A stretch of 64,000 nucleotides of DNA from an uncultured Prevotellaceae bacterium (GCA_900315105.1 OMXX01000017.1:1-64000), one strand, 5' to 3'. Counted from the stretch's first letter, positions 18,074-26,781 are shown. Notes: a model not told the origin generated them from the sequence alone. Program-made: numbers and translations.

Positions 18074-18240
18074 TGTCTTTTAATCTGTCTAAACAAGGAC
18101 TAAGGTCTAAGGTCTAGGGACTAAGGTCTAAGGCTTTAGCTTCTAACCTTTGACCTTTGACTTTTGCCTTTTGACCTTTTGCCTTTTGCCTATTTATTAA
18201 TAATGTGTCAATATGAAATGCAAAGGTAAGAAAAAATGCT
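18074..18240. repeat. CTAAGGTCTAAGG / CCTTTTGCCTTTTG spacer with -7 box for the ABC-F gene
   Basis: Repeated CTAAGGTCTAAGGTCTAGGG units are followed by ACCTTTGACCTTTGAC and CCTTTTGACCTTTTGCC. A related block lies at 40205-40262. On the minus strand TACCTTTG (18221-18228) is a good -7 box for the ABC-F gene, but no well-spaced -33 TTTG was found. Confidence 0.5.
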
Positions 18241-18478
18241 GAAAAAGACGAAACAAAAGCGTAAAAAAGCGATGAAAAAGTGCTTTTGCTTTAGAAATGT
18301 CAAGTTTCTAAGGGTTTAGTGTTTAGAGTTCAGGGGGGTATTGGTGTCGTCGTATTTTTACGCACACCCTATGTGTTACGATTTTGCTTTTCTTGCTGCC
18401 AAGAATAATGAAATTGGAATATTTTTGAAAGTTTTGAAAGAAAAATGTAAGCAAAAGATGAAAAAATGTGCCAAAAAA

Positions 18479-18509
18479 TTTGTTTTTTCAAAATAAATGT
18501 GTACTTTTG
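18479..18509 (+). promoter_or_regulatory. Promoter of the trp operon (TTTG-19-TACTTTTG)
   Basis: TTTG at 18479-18482, a 19-bp spacer, and TACTTTTG at 18502-18509 match the Bacteroidetes sigma-ABfr consensus exactly. The transcript is expected to start within a few bases of the leader ATG at 18514, so the leader peptide would be translated from an almost or fully leaderless mRNA end. Confidence 0.75.
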
Positions 18510-18513
18510 CAGC

Positions 18514-18567
18514 ATGAAACAAAACGTTCGTACATATTGGTGGTGGCGTAGCTCGAGATTTGAATAA
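18514..18567 (+). CDS. trpL: trp leader peptide with three consecutive Trp codons
   Basis: This 17-codon frame reads MKQNVRTYWWWRSSRFE and ends in TAA. Three tandem TGG codons (18538-18546) just downstream of a strong promoter and 57 bp before a rho-independent hairpin are the hallmark of ribosome-mediated attenuation. Stalling on Trp codons during tryptophan shortage would free the downstream RNA to form an antiterminator. GTACATAT (18526-18533) can pair with ATATGTAC further on, giving the 1:2 stem that overlaps the Trp codons. AGACC (~18580) can pair with GGTCT in the terminator's left arm. The gene has no other likely product. The first structural gene, trpD, starts 147 bp later. Confidence 0.85.
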   Translation: MKQNVRTYWWWRSSRFE

Positions 18568-18623
18568 GTCGTGAGTTGCTAAGACCGTATATGTACTCGT
18601 CAAGTATAAAGAGATATTCTTAA

Positions 18624-18655
18624 GGGTCTGTCGCAAACGCGACAGGCCCTTTTTT
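18624..18655 (+). terminator. trp attenuator terminator
   Basis: The stem GGGTCTGTCGC / GCGACAGGCCC (11 bp, one G-U pair), loop AAAC, is followed by six T residues. It lies between trpL and trpD, so it can only act as a conditional terminator of the operon. Confidence 0.88.
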
Positions 18656-18713
18656 CAATCCCCGAATAGGGGATGCTGAAAAAATAGTAAATAGTAAAAT
18701 AGTAAATATATAT

Positions 18714-19721
18714 ATGGTAATGAAGGAAATTTTGGCGAGAGTGCTTGAGCATGAGCTGCTTTCGCGCGAGGAAATGAGACAGATTCTCTTGGCTATCACA
18801 CGTCAGGAAATCAATGATGCACAGATAACAGCTCTTCTGGCTTGCTTGCAGATGCGTGGTATTACGGTTGACGAGCTTCTCGGCTTCCGTGACGGAATAC
18901 TTGAGACTGGTGTTCCTGCCCTTCTTGATGCAGAGCGTTATATCGACATTGTGGGTACTGGCGGTGATCAGAAGAACACCTTCAATATCTCTACCTGTGC
19001 TTGCTTCGTGGTGGCTGGTGCAGGATATAAGGTGGCAAAACATGGTAACGTGGCTGCTACATCGGTGAGCGGTGCAAGTAATGTGATTGAGGGTCACGGT
19101 GTTAAATTCAGTAACGATATTGATCAGCTCAACCGCTCAATCAACGAGGCAGGCATTGTTTATCTCCATGCTCCTTTGTTCGCAAGAGCCATGAAGTTCG
19201 TTGCTCCTATCCGTAAGGCTGTGGAGTTCCCTACGGTGTTCAATCTCCTTGGTCCTATTGTTAATCCAAGTCAGCCAAAGTGCCAGTTGCTCGGTGTGGC
19301 AAACCTTGACCAGATGCGCTTGTATAATAGTGTGTATCAGAAGCTTGGTGTTGACTATTCCATTGAGAACTCTATTGACGGATATGATGAGATTTCACTG
19401 ACTGGTAACTTCAAGGTGACAACAAATAGCTATGAGAAGATTTTCTCTCCTGTTGATGTGAAGATGCCTCTCGCAAAGCCAGAGGAGATATATGGTGGCA
19501 ATACGAAGGAGGATGCGATGAAGATCTTCGATTCTGTTCTTGAGAATACGGCTACGGAGTCGCAGAAGAATGTGGTTATCGTGAATGCTGCCTTCGCCAT
19601 CCAGACGCTTGAGGCTGGTAAGATGCCGATAGAGGAGTGCATTGCCAAGGCAAGGGAGAGCATAGAAAGCGGTAAGGCATTGGCAACGCTGAAGAAGTTT
19701 GTGGAGGTGAATAAAGCCTAA
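18714..19721 (+). CDS. trpD: Anthranilate phosphoribosyltransferase
   Basis: The enzyme transfers phosphoribose from PRPP to anthranilate, the second committed step of tryptophan synthesis. Its 335 residues are full length. VGTGGDQKNTFNIST is the PRPP-binding glycine loop plus the NIST motif, and KHGNVAATSVSGASNVIE is the anthranilate/PRPP site. The start may be 18714 (MVMKEI) or 18720 (MKEI), and the latter fits the family better. It is the first structural gene after the attenuator. The order trpD-C-F-A-B-E-G differs from the B-E-G-D-C-F-A order I know for Bacteroides. The sequence following the stop is a repeat shared with the trpC/trpF junction. Confidence 0.95.
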   Translation: MVMKEILARVLEHELLSREEMRQILLAITRQEINDAQITALLACLQMRGITVDELLGFRDGILETGVPALLDAERYIDIVGTGGDQKNTFNISTCACFVVAGAGYKVAKHGNVAATSVSGASNVIEGHGVKFSNDIDQLNRSINEAGIVYLHAPLFARAMKFVAPIRKAVEFPTVFNLLGPIVNPSQPKCQLLGVANLDQMRLYNSVYQKLGVDYSIENSIDGYDEISLTGNFKVTTNSYEKIFSPVDVKMPLAKPEEIYGGNTKEDAMKIFDSVLENTATESQKNVVIVNAAFAIQTLEAGKMPIEECIAKARESIESGKALATLKKFVEVNKA

Positions 19722-19846
19722 CCAAGCCTTCCCAAAGGGAAGGATGTTAGATAGTATTATTGTCAAAAGAAATAACAACAATCTGGAATTAGCCCCCTTG
19801 AGCAATCCGGCTCCCTCCCTACGGGGGAGGGCGGGGGGAGAGGCCG
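19722..19846. repeat. trpD/trpC junction repeat
   Basis: The stretch from CTAACCAAGCCTTCCCAAAG through TTAGATAGTATTATTG to a family-B arm (19807-19845) is repeated almost entirely at the trpC/trpF junction. The arm ends one or two bases before the trpC ATG, so its G-rich end occupies the ribosome-binding position. Confidence 0.88.
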
Positions 19847-20683
19847 ATGGACATTTTAGACGAGATAATCGCTAACAAGCGAATAGAGGTAGAGCAGTTC
19901 AAGAAGGAATTGTCGTTCCGTGACCTTGCAGCAAAGGTGGAGAAGGTGATGGATGAGGGCGCGGAAGTGCCTTCGATGCGTGGTGCGTTGATGGCGTCGG
20001 ATTCGGGAATTATTTCCGAGTTCAAGCGCAAGTCGCCTTCCAAGGGATGGATAAAGGAAGAGGGTAGGGCAGATGTCATTCCACTCTCATATCAGCAGAA
20101 CGGGGCTTCGGCTACTGATACGAAATACTTCGGCGGTTGTGATGATTTCATAAGGATAGCGCGCCAGTCGGGAGTTACTATACCTATTCTATATAAGAAC
20201 TTCGTGATTGATGAGTATCAGCTGTGGCAGGCTCGCCTTTGCGGGGCATCAGCCGTGCTGCTCATTGCAGCCGACCTTAAGAAAGCGGAGTGCCGTGACC
20301 TTCTCGAAAAGGCGCACGACCTTCAGCTTGAGGTGCTGCTCGAGATGCATAGCGAGCCAGAGCTGGAGTATGTGGAATTAGGGCCTGATATGTGCGGAAT
20401 AAACAACCGTAACCTCGGCACGTTTATCACAAAGGTGGAGAATTCCTTCCGCTTGGCAGAGCTTCTTCCTAAGGATGCGTGCAAGGTAAGCGAGAGCGGG
20501 ATTTCCGAACCAAAGACGGTTCGGGAGCTGCGTGAGGCTGGCTTCAGGGGCTTCCTCATCGGTGAGAACTTCATGAAGACGGAAGATCCGGGGAAGGCGT
20601 TGAGGGAGTTTATAAGGCTCAGCCTAACCAAGCCTTCCCAAATGGGTAGTCCGATGTTGATTACATCGGAGTATGTGCCATGA
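19847..20683 (+). CDS. trpC: Indole-3-glycerol-phosphate synthase
   Basis: The product is a TIM-barrel enzyme that closes the indole ring from CdRP. FKRKSPSKG (catalytic Lys in the family's IAEIKRASPSKG motif), ILYKNFVIDEYQLWQAR, NNRNLGTF and SESGISEPK are conserved. The family usually ends near FMKTEDPGKALREF. Here about 20 extra residues (SLTKPSQMGSPMLITSEYVP) follow, encoded by the junction repeat and by a nested mini-element that supplies the peptide GSPMLITSEYV. The enzyme core is unaffected. The start ATG abuts a family-B arm with no other ribosome-binding signal. Confidence 0.95.
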   Translation: MDILDEIIANKRIEVEQFKKELSFRDLAAKVEKVMDEGAEVPSMRGALMASDSGIISEFKRKSPSKGWIKEEGRADVIPLSYQQNGASATDTKYFGGCDDFIRIARQSGVTIPILYKNFVIDEYQLWQARLCGASAVLLIAADLKKAECRDLLEKAHDLQLEVLLEMHSEPELEYVELGPDMCGINNRNLGTFITKVENSFRLAELLPKDACKVSESGISEPKTVRELREAGFRGFLIGENFMKTEDPGKALREFIRLSLTKPSQMGSPMLITSEYVP

Positions 20684-20785
20684 TGTTAGATAGTATTATT
20701 GTAGCAAGGAAATAACAAGCCGGAGAAGCCCCCTTGAACACTCCGGCTCCCTCCCTACGGGGGAGGGCGGGGGGAGAGGCCGTTT
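20629..20785. repeat. trpC/trpF junction repeat with nested mini-element
   Basis: This is a second copy of the trpD/trpC junction repeat. Compared with that copy, CCCAAAGGGA|AGGATGTTAG is here CCCAAATGGG followed by a ~35-bp insert TAGTCCGATGTTGATTACAT...GAGTATGTGCCAT and then GATGTTAG. A family-B arm (20743-20783) ends 3 bp before the trpF start. Confidence 0.88.
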
Positions 20786-21472
20786 ATGTTAATAAAAGTT
20801 TGCGGAATGCGTGACCCTCAGAACATTGCGGAGGTGTCAAAGCTTGGAATAGATATGATGGGCTTCATCTTCTGGCCGAAGAGCCCGAGGTATGTGTCAC
20901 AGATTTCATCGCGTGCAGGTATCATTCCTGACCGCGTGAATACGGAGATGCTCGATGGTAAGCAGTCGGATGTGAAATATGTGGGCGTGTTCGTTGATGA
21001 TATGCCACAGAACATCGTGACGCGCGTGTATAACTTCAAACTCGACTATGTGCAGCTACATGGTGATGAGTCGCCTGTTATGATTGATAACCTCAAGGCG
21101 ACGCTCATTCCTGACATTGCGCCAGACATCAAGATTATCAAGGCGCTGAGCATACGAGAGGCCGATGATGTGAAGCGATGGCGTGAGTACGAGGGACATG
21201 CAGACATGCTGCTTTTCGACACGAAATGCAAGTGCGTGGGAGGCAGCGGAGAGCAGTTCGACTGGTCGGTACTCGAGGGGTATGACGGTAATATTCCGTT
21301 CCTGCTCTCTGGAGGAATCGGACCAGATGACGTGGAGCGCGTAAAGGCTTTCAAGCATCCTATGTGCGTGGGCATAGACCTCAACTCGAAGTTTGAGACG
21401 GAGCCAGGACTGAAGGATGTGGAGAAGGTGAAGGCGTTCATCGGAGGCCTCTCCCCCCGCCCTCTCCCGTAG
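20786..21472 (+). CDS. trpF: Phosphoribosylanthranilate isomerase
   Basis: The enzyme isomerises PRA to CdRP in the tryptophan pathway. VCGMRDPQNI carries the catalytic Cys, DYVQLHGDES and LLFDTK (catalytic Asp) follow, and FLLSGGIGPDDV binds the phosphate. Its 228 residues are slightly longer than usual. The last residues (GGLSPRPLP) come from a repeat arm whose CGTAG supplies the stop codon. This is one of the few frames of the arm that is closed. Confidence 0.94.
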   Translation: MLIKVCGMRDPQNIAEVSKLGIDMMGFIFWPKSPRYVSQISSRAGIIPDRVNTEMLDGKQSDVKYVGVFVDDMPQNIVTRVYNFKLDYVQLHGDESPVMIDNLKATLIPDIAPDIKIIKALSIREADDVKRWREYEGHADMLLFDTKCKCVGGSGEQFDWSVLEGYDGNIPFLLSGGIGPDDVERVKAFKHPMCVGIDLNSKFETEPGLKDVEKVKAFIGGLSPRPLP

Positions 21473-21584
21473 AGAGGGAGCCGGAGAGCCAACACAAACT
21501 AATAAAAATAATTACAATGAAATAATAATTGCCTTTAGCCTTCCGGCTCCCTCCCTACGGGGGAGGGCGGGGGGAGAGGCCGAT
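21446..21584. repeat. Two-arm family-B element at the trpF/trpA junction
   Basis: A reverse arm (21446-21490) and a forward arm (21541-21583) enclose an AT-rich spacer containing ATTGCCTTTAGCCTTCCGGC. The same spacer end occurs at the trpA/trpB junction. The hairpin arms are ~40 bp. The left arm closes trpF and the right arm ends 8 bp before the trpA ATG. Confidence 0.9.
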
Positions 21585-21591
21585 TCTTAAT

Positions 21592-22371
21592 ATGAACAAG
21601 ATAAATCAATTATTTGCTTCGGCAAAAGACCGTAAGCTCCTTTCCCTCTATTTCTGTGCAGGATGCCCTACACTTGAGGGAACAGGGGATGTGATAAAGT
21701 CAATGGAGCGTCACGGCATAGATATGATAGAGGTGGGAATACCTTTCAGCGACCCTATGGCTGACGGTCCTGTTATTCAGGATGCTGCTACGAAGGCATT
21801 GCGCAATGGAATGTCGCTGCGTCTTCTCTTCTCACAGTTGAAGGCTATCAAGGATGAGGTGAAGATTCCGCTCGTGCTCATGGGCTACTTGAACGTGGTG
21901 TTGCAGTATGGCATTGAGGAGTTCTGCAAGAGCTGCGTGGAGTGTGGCGTTAGCGGAGCCATCATCCCAGACCTTCCTTTCAAGGACTATATGGAGCAGG
22001 TGAAGCCAGTAGCAGACAAATATGATATCCGCATCATCATGCTCATCACTCCTGAGACATCAGAGGAGCGCATCCGCTTCATCGACGAGCATACCGACGG
22101 ATTCGTGTATATGGTATCATCTGCAAGCACCACGGGTGCGCAGAAGTCGTTCGATGAGGCAAAGCAGGAGTATTTCCAGCGCATCAACGCCATGAACCTC
22201 CGCAACCCTCGTATGATAGGCTTCGGCATAAGCAACAAGCAGACGCTTGAGTCGTCACAGGCAAATGCCGCAGGAGCAATCATCGGAAGTAAGTTCGTGC
22301 AGCTTCTTGAGCAGGCAAACGGAGATGCAGACAAGGCATTAGATGAGTTGTTTGAGGCACTAAGTAAATAG
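21592..22371 (+). CDS. trpA: Tryptophan synthase alpha subunit
   Basis: TrpA cleaves indole-3-glycerol phosphate and passes indole to TrpB. The catalytic Glu is in MIEVGIPFSDPMADGPVIQ, with the Asp in GAIIPDLPFKDY, and the C-terminal phosphate loop is FGISNKQT...GAIIGSKFV. I chose the ATG at 21592 (MNKINQLFASAKDRKLLSLY). The frame is open upstream to a TTG at 21529, but the extra ~21 residues ([14 protein letters not shown]) are pure repeat. The resulting ~259 residues is normal for the family. trpB follows after another two-arm repeat. Confidence 0.95.
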   Translation: MNKINQLFASAKDRKLLSLYFCAGCPTLEGTGDVIKSMERHGIDMIEVGIPFSDPMADGPVIQDAATKALRNGMSLRLLFSQLKAIKDEVKIPLVLMGYLNVVLQYGIEEFCKSCVECGVSGAIIPDLPFKDYMEQVKPVADKYDIRIIMLITPETSEERIRFIDEHTDGFVYMVSSASTTGAQKSFDEAKQEYFQRINAMNLRNPRMIGFGISNKQTLESSQANAAGAIIGSKFVQLLEQANGDADKALDELFEALSK

Positions 22372-22374
22372 AAG

Positions 22375-22512
22375 AGGCCTCTCCCCCGCCCTCCCCCGTA
22401 GGGAGGGAGCCGGAGAGCCGACTATGATTAGTAATGAGTAATAATTAAATAATTGAATTGCCTTTAGCCTTCCGGCTCCCTCCCTACGGGGGAGGGCGGG
22501 GGGAGAGGCCGA
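22375..22512. repeat. Two-arm family-B element at the trpA/trpB junction
   Basis: The reverse arm is 22375-22418 and the forward arm 22470-22512, with an AT-rich spacer and the shared ATTGCCTTTAGCCTTCCGGC stretch. It ends 6 bp before the trpB ATG. Confidence 0.9.
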
Positions 22513-22518
22513 ATTATT

Positions 22519-23715
22519 ATGAGCAAATACACAGTAAACGATCTGGGATTCTACGGCAACTATGGTGGTGCCTATATCCCTGAGATATTATACAAGACGG
22601 TGGAGGACCTGAAGAATGCGTACCTCCCTATCATCGAGAGCGAGGAGTTCAAGAAGGAATATCATGCTCTTCTGCGCGACTATGTTGGTCGCCCTTCACC
22701 TCTCTATTTCGCAAAGCGCATGAGCGAGAAGTACGGATGTCAGCTCTATCTGAAGCGCGAGGACTTGAACCACACGGGAGCGCATAAGATAAACAACGCG
22801 CTCGGTCAGATTCTCATTGCAAAGAAGATGGGAAAGACACGTATCATCGCTGAGACAGGTGCCGGACAGCATGGCGTGGCAACTGCTACTGCATGTGCCC
22901 TTATGGATATGCCTTGCACGGTTTATATGGGTGCTCTCGATGTTCAGCGACAGCATGTGAACGTGGAGCGAATGAAGATGCTCGGTGCTACCGTTGTGCC
23001 TGTTCAGAGCGGTAACAAGACCTTGAAGGACGGAACAAACGAGGCTATCCGCGACTGGTGCTGCCATCCTGCCGATACCTTCTATATTATAGGTTCTACC
23101 GTAGGTCCGCATCCATATCCAGAGATGGTGGCAAAGCTCCAGAGCGTTATCTCTGAGGAGATAAAATGGCAGTTGGAGGAGAAGATAGGCCGCAACTATC
23201 CTGACTATCTCATGGCTTGCGTGGGAGGCGGTTCAAATGCAGCCGGCACTATCTACCACTACCTTGACGATGAGCGCGTGAAGATTATCCTTGGTGAGGC
23301 AGGCGGTCTCGGAGTAGATACCGACAAGACGGCTGCAAGTATGCAGGTGGGCACTATCGGTATTCTCCACGGTTCAAAGATTCGTCTTATGCAGACAGAG
23401 GACGGACAGATTATAGAGCCTTACTCAATCTCTGCCGGTCTTGACTATCCAGGCACAGGCCCTATGCATTGTAACCTCTATGAGACAGGTCGTGCGCAGG
23501 TTCTTCCTGCCAATGACGATGAGGCGCTTCGTGCAGCCTTCGAGCTTACCCGTATGGAGGGTATCATTCCTGCCCTTGAGTCAGCCCATGCCCTTGCCCT
23601 TCTTCCAAAGGTGGCAGGACAGTTCAAGAAGGACGATGTGGTGGTTCTCACCGTATCAGGTAGAGGAGACAAGGATTTGGATACGTATCTGGCTCACGCG
23701 AGTGAGATAGGGTAA
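22519..23715 (+). CDS. trpB: Tryptophan synthase beta subunit
   Basis: This PLP enzyme condenses indole with serine. Its 398 residues are full length. [13 protein letters not shown] contains the PLP-binding Lys, [17 protein letters not shown] is the catalytic loop, GGGSNAAGT binds the PLP phosphate, and SGRGDKDL ends the active site. Unlike the four upstream trp junctions, the 80-bp gap to trpE holds no GC-rich arm, only a short hairpin around TGTAGA/TCTACA. In Bacteroides, as I recall, trpB leads the operon. Here it follows trpA, as if two halves of the operon had been swapped. Confidence 0.96.
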   Translation: MSKYTVNDLGFYGNYGGAYIPEILYKTVEDLKNAYLPIIESEEFKKEYHALLRDYVGRPSPLYFAKRMSEKYGCQLYLKREDLNHTGAHKINNALGQILIAKKMGKTRIIAETGAGQHGVATATACALMDMPCTVYMGALDVQRQHVNVERMKMLGATVVPVQSGNKTLKDGTNEAIRDWCCHPADTFYIIGSTVGPHPYPEMVAKLQSVISEEIKWQLEEKIGRNYPDYLMACVGGGSNAAGTIYHYLDDERVKIILGEAGGLGVDTDKTAASMQVGTIGILHGSKIRLMQTEDGQIIEPYSISAGLDYPGTGPMHCNLYETGRAQVLPANDDEALRAAFELTRMEGIIPALESAHALALLPKVAGQFKKDDVVVLTVSGRGDKDLDTYLAHASEIG

Positions 23716-23795
23716 AGTGTAAAGTTGAAAGTGTAATGTAGAATGATGATACTATCTACATTACCCTTTACTCTCTAATCTTTAATCTTAAAAAA

Positions 23796-25202
23796 ATGTA
23801 CAAATACAAAACAGCTTCAAAGAAGATACTCGGAGACTTGAATACCCCGGTATCTGCATATATGAAGATACGTGACGACTACCCAATGTCGGCTCTTATG
23901 GAGTGCTCTGACTATCACGGTGGCGAGAACTCACGATCATTTATCGGCGTACATCCTATCGGTAGCGTGTCTATCGAGCATGGCATGGGTGTATGCAAGT
24001 ATCCTGACGGCAAGCAGTTTCAGCATGAGATAACGAAGGAATATGGTTCGGCACAGTTAATCAACGAGTTCCTCTCTGCCTTCCAGATAGAGGGCGAGGA
24101 CAGCGGTAACTGTGGACTTTTCGGCTATACCTCTTTCAATGCCGTACGATATTTCGAGAATATCAATGTGAAGGATGAGACACAGGCAAAGAACGATGCT
24201 CCTGACCTTCTCTATATCCTTTATAAGGATGTGGTGGTGTTCGACCATTTCCGTAATGAGATGATTATCATCGAGCTTCTTGCCGATGGTGAGGAAGACG
24301 ATCTTGATGTGCTTGAAAGAGATATCAACAACCGTCAGATTCGCGTGTATGACTTCCATCCGGTAGGCGATTATACCTCAACCCTTACCGACGAGGAGCA
24401 TAAGGCAAATATCCGTAAGGGTATCAAGCATTGTCTGCGTGGTGATGTGTTCCAGATTGTGCTCTCTCGCCGTTTCATTCAGAAATATGAGGGTGATGAT
24501 TTTAAGCTATACCGTGCATTGCGCAGTATCAATCCGTCACCATATCTCTTCTATTTCGATTTCGGAGGCTTCCGCATCTTCGGTTCTTCACCAGAGACAC
24601 ATTGTCGCATAGAGAAGGAAGAAAATTCATACCATGCCTTTATCGACCCTATCGCTGGTACAACGAAGCGTACAGGAAATGCGGAGCAGGACCGTCAGAA
24701 TGCAGAGTATCTGCGCAATGATCCGAAGGAGAATGCAGAGCATGTTATGCTCGTTGACCTTGCACGCAACGACCTTTCCCGCAACTGTCATGGCGTGCAT
24801 GTGGATTTCTACAAGGACATGCAGTTCTATTCACACGTCATCCATCTTGTAAGTCGTGTAAGCGGTACTCTTGACAAGGGCGCTGATCCTATCAAGGCAT
24901 TTATTGACACCTTCCCTGCAGGAACACTCTCTGGAGCTCCAAAGGTGCGTGCTATGCAGATTATTTCTGAGCTTGAGCCGCACAACCGTGGTGCATACGG
25001 CGGTTGTATCGGTTTCATAGGCTTTGACCGTTCTTTGAATCAGGCAATTACTATCCGTACCTTTGTTAGCCGTAACGGTGAACTCTGGTTCCAGGCAGGA
25101 GGCGGTATCGTTGCGAAGAGCAATGAGGAGTATGAACTTCAGGAAGTTAACAACAAGCTTGGCGCTTTGCGTAAGGCTATAGTAATGGCGGAGGATATGT
25201 AA
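23796..25202 (+). CDS. trpE: Anthranilate synthase component I
   Basis: TrpE makes anthranilate from chorismate with ammonia from TrpG. The chorismate-binding domain spans ~200-460, with DVFQIVLSRRF, IDPIAGTTKRTG, ENAEHVMLVDLARNDL, PAGTLSGAPKVRAM and WFQAGGGIV. The N-terminal region carries ALMECSD at the place of the LLESAD-like tryptophan feedback site. The length of 468 is normal. The stop is immediately followed by the trpG start (25204), suggesting coupled translation. Confidence 0.95.
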   Translation: MYKYKTASKKILGDLNTPVSAYMKIRDDYPMSALMECSDYHGGENSRSFIGVHPIGSVSIEHGMGVCKYPDGKQFQHEITKEYGSAQLINEFLSAFQIEGEDSGNCGLFGYTSFNAVRYFENINVKDETQAKNDAPDLLYILYKDVVVFDHFRNEMIIIELLADGEEDDLDVLERDINNRQIRVYDFHPVGDYTSTLTDEEHKANIRKGIKHCLRGDVFQIVLSRRFIQKYEGDDFKLYRALRSINPSPYLFYFDFGGFRIFGSSPETHCRIEKEENSYHAFIDPIAGTTKRTGNAEQDRQNAEYLRNDPKENAEHVMLVDLARNDLSRNCHGVHVDFYKDMQFYSHVIHLVSRVSGTLDKGADPIKAFIDTFPAGTLSGAPKVRAMQIISELEPHNRGAYGGCIGFIGFDRSLNQAITIRTFVSRNGELWFQAGGGIVAKSNEEYELQEVNNKLGALRKAIVMAEDM

Positions 25203-25203
25203 T

Positions 25204-25785
25204 ATGAAAATAGTAATCATAGACAACTACGACTCGTTCACATATAACCTTGCGCACCTCATAAAGGAACTTGGTGCCGAGGTAACAGTATATCGTAACG
25301 ACCAGCCAGAGGTGCAGGCTCTTATCGACAATGCCAATAACATTGAGTTCGACAAGATAGTTCTTTCACCAGGTCCTGGTATTCCTTCAGAGGCGGGACT
25401 TCTGCTTGATGTCATCCGTACATTTGCAGGCAAGAAACCTATGTTGGGCGTATGTCTAGGTCATCAGGCTATCGGTGAGGTGTTTGGTGCCAAGCTCATC
25501 AATCTTTCTGAAGTATTCCACGGTGTTGCAACGGTTGGCACACAGTTCGGTAATGATCCGATCTTTGCCGGTCTCCCAATGAATATCGTGATAGGACGTT
25601 ATCATTCATGGGTAGTAAGTAGGGAGAACTTCCCGGAATGCCTCGAGATAACAGCAGAGAGCGAGGGAGGTCAGATTATGGCACTTCGCCATAAGGAATA
25701 TGACATTCACGGCATACAGTTCCATCCAGAGAGTGTGCTTACCCCTGAGGGTAGGAAGATGATAGACAACTGGCTGAAGCTGTAA
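25204..25785 (+). CDS. trpG: Anthranilate synthase component II (glutamine amidotransferase)
   Basis: This class-I glutamine amidotransferase of 193 residues supplies ammonia to TrpE. GVCLGHQ has the nucleophile Cys (~82), and FHPESVLTPEG has the His-Glu pair. DNYDSFTYNL at the N-terminus is typical of TrpG/PabA. It is the last gene of the trp operon and is followed by a strong terminator. A role in folate (PabA) as well as tryptophan is possible in organisms with a single copy. Confidence 0.95.
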   Translation: MKIVIIDNYDSFTYNLAHLIKELGAEVTVYRNDQPEVQALIDNANNIEFDKIVLSPGPGIPSEAGLLLDVIRTFAGKKPMLGVCLGHQAIGEVFGAKLINLSEVFHGVATVGTQFGNDPIFAGLPMNIVIGRYHSWVVSRENFPECLEITAESEGGQIMALRHKEYDIHGIQFHPESVLTPEGRKMIDNWLKL

Positions 25786-25800
25786 GTGCGACTTAATTGA

Positions 25801-25846
25801 AAAAACGGATGTGTCTGGTTTATCTGACGCATCCGTTTCTTTTTTA
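25801..25846. terminator. Terminator after trpG, usable from both sides
   Basis: AAACGGATGTGTC (25803-25815) pairs with GACGCATCCGTTT (25826-25838), with one G-U pair. T residues follow on the + side and A residues precede it, so it can end the trp transcript and the convergent hydrolase transcript. Confidence 0.85.
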
Positions 25847-25851
25847 TCGAT

Positions 25852-26766
25852 TTAGCAGTTGATTATTTGACCATCGTAGGCGAACTCAAAGCCTTCTGGG
25901 AGTCGGCTGTTGGCTATTTCGTGAGTGCCGATGTCGTGGGTGAGGTGTATTAGATATGTACGCTTTGCACCTATTCGTCGGCTTACGGCTATAGCATCAT
26001 CTACAAGCTGATGGCTGTGGTGCGGCTTCTCAAAACGGAGGGCGTTGATGACGAGCGTGTCGATATCGTGTAGGTATTCGTACTCGCTATCATCGATACT
26101 CTTCATATCGGTTATGTAGGCAAGGCTTGGGCTGTTAGGTGATAAGTGTTGGGTGTCGGAGGTTTGATTTTTTTCTCTAAAGATATACCCTAATATCGGC
26201 ATATTGCCGTGCATAACTTGGATAGGTGTTATCTCGAGAGTATCAGTTGCTGGGGACACTAAAATGGTGCGCCCTTCTTTATTTGTGACACCTGCGAGAT
26301 TTGAGCCACTTGGAGGGAAGTTTGCTATAACCTCTTTGTCTCTTCTCACAATGAAGGACTCATGTGGATTGATGGCGTGAAGGTTTAGGTGTGGCACACC
26401 CGGGTATAGGTTCTCCTTGAAACAGTAGGGCATAGTCTGGTGCAAGGCTTTCACAACATCGTCCTGACAATAGATGTCAACATCGCCAAACATACAATAA
26501 GGACGGAGATCGTCAATACCAGCCACATGATCGAAATGAATATGGCTGATTACTACGGCATCAATCTTGGTGAACGGGAAGCGGGTGGTCTGTTGACGGA
26601 AGTCTGGTCCACAGTCTATTAGTACACGGATTCCTCCGTCAGTCTCAAGAAATGCAGACTGACGCAGACGCTTGTCGCGAGCTTCCGTGCTGCGACATAC
26701 CTCACATTGGCATCCTATCGCCGGTACGCCGATAGAGGTTCCTGTTCCGAGGAATGTTAGTTTCAT
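25852..26766 (-). CDS. MBL-fold metallohydrolase, PhnP-like
   Basis: This 304-residue metallo-beta-lactamase-fold phosphodiesterase has the active-site motif SHIHFDHVAGIDDLRPY. The N-terminal FLGTGTSIGVPAIGCQCEVC with paired Cys matches the PhnP/YcbX-type branch that carries an extra structural zinc. PhnP hydrolyses cyclic ribosyl phosphates, but no phn genes are nearby, so the substrate here is unknown. DTLVINALR...HPHHSH-type residues (here EKPHHSHQ) supply further metal ligands. It is convergent with trpG and downstream of prfC, separated from it by a long inverted repeat. Confidence 0.82.
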   Translation of the reverse strand: MKLTFLGTGTSIGVPAIGCQCEVCRSTEARDKRLRQSAFLETDGGIRVLIDCGPDFRQQTTRFPFTKIDAVVISHIHFDHVAGIDDLRPYCMFGDVDIYCQDDVVKALHQTMPYCFKENLYPGVPHLNLHAINPHESFIVRRDKEVIANFPPSGSNLAGVTNKEGRTILVSPATDTLEITPIQVMHGNMPILGYIFREKNQTSDTQHLSPNSPSLAYITDMKSIDDSEYEYLHDIDTLVINALRFEKPHHSHQLVDDAIAVSRRIGAKRTYLIHLTHDIGTHEIANSRLPEGFEFAYDGQIINC

Positions 26767-26781
26767 AATTTTAAACTAAGA

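Noticed and set aside
18600..19097. Minus-strand open frame over the trp attenuator and trpD start
   Set aside because: Antisense to a strong regulatory leader and to trpD, with no family resemblance.
21529..21591. N-terminal extension of TrpA from an upstream TTG
   Set aside because: The extra residues are a translated repeat arm, and an ATG at 21592 gives the normal family start.
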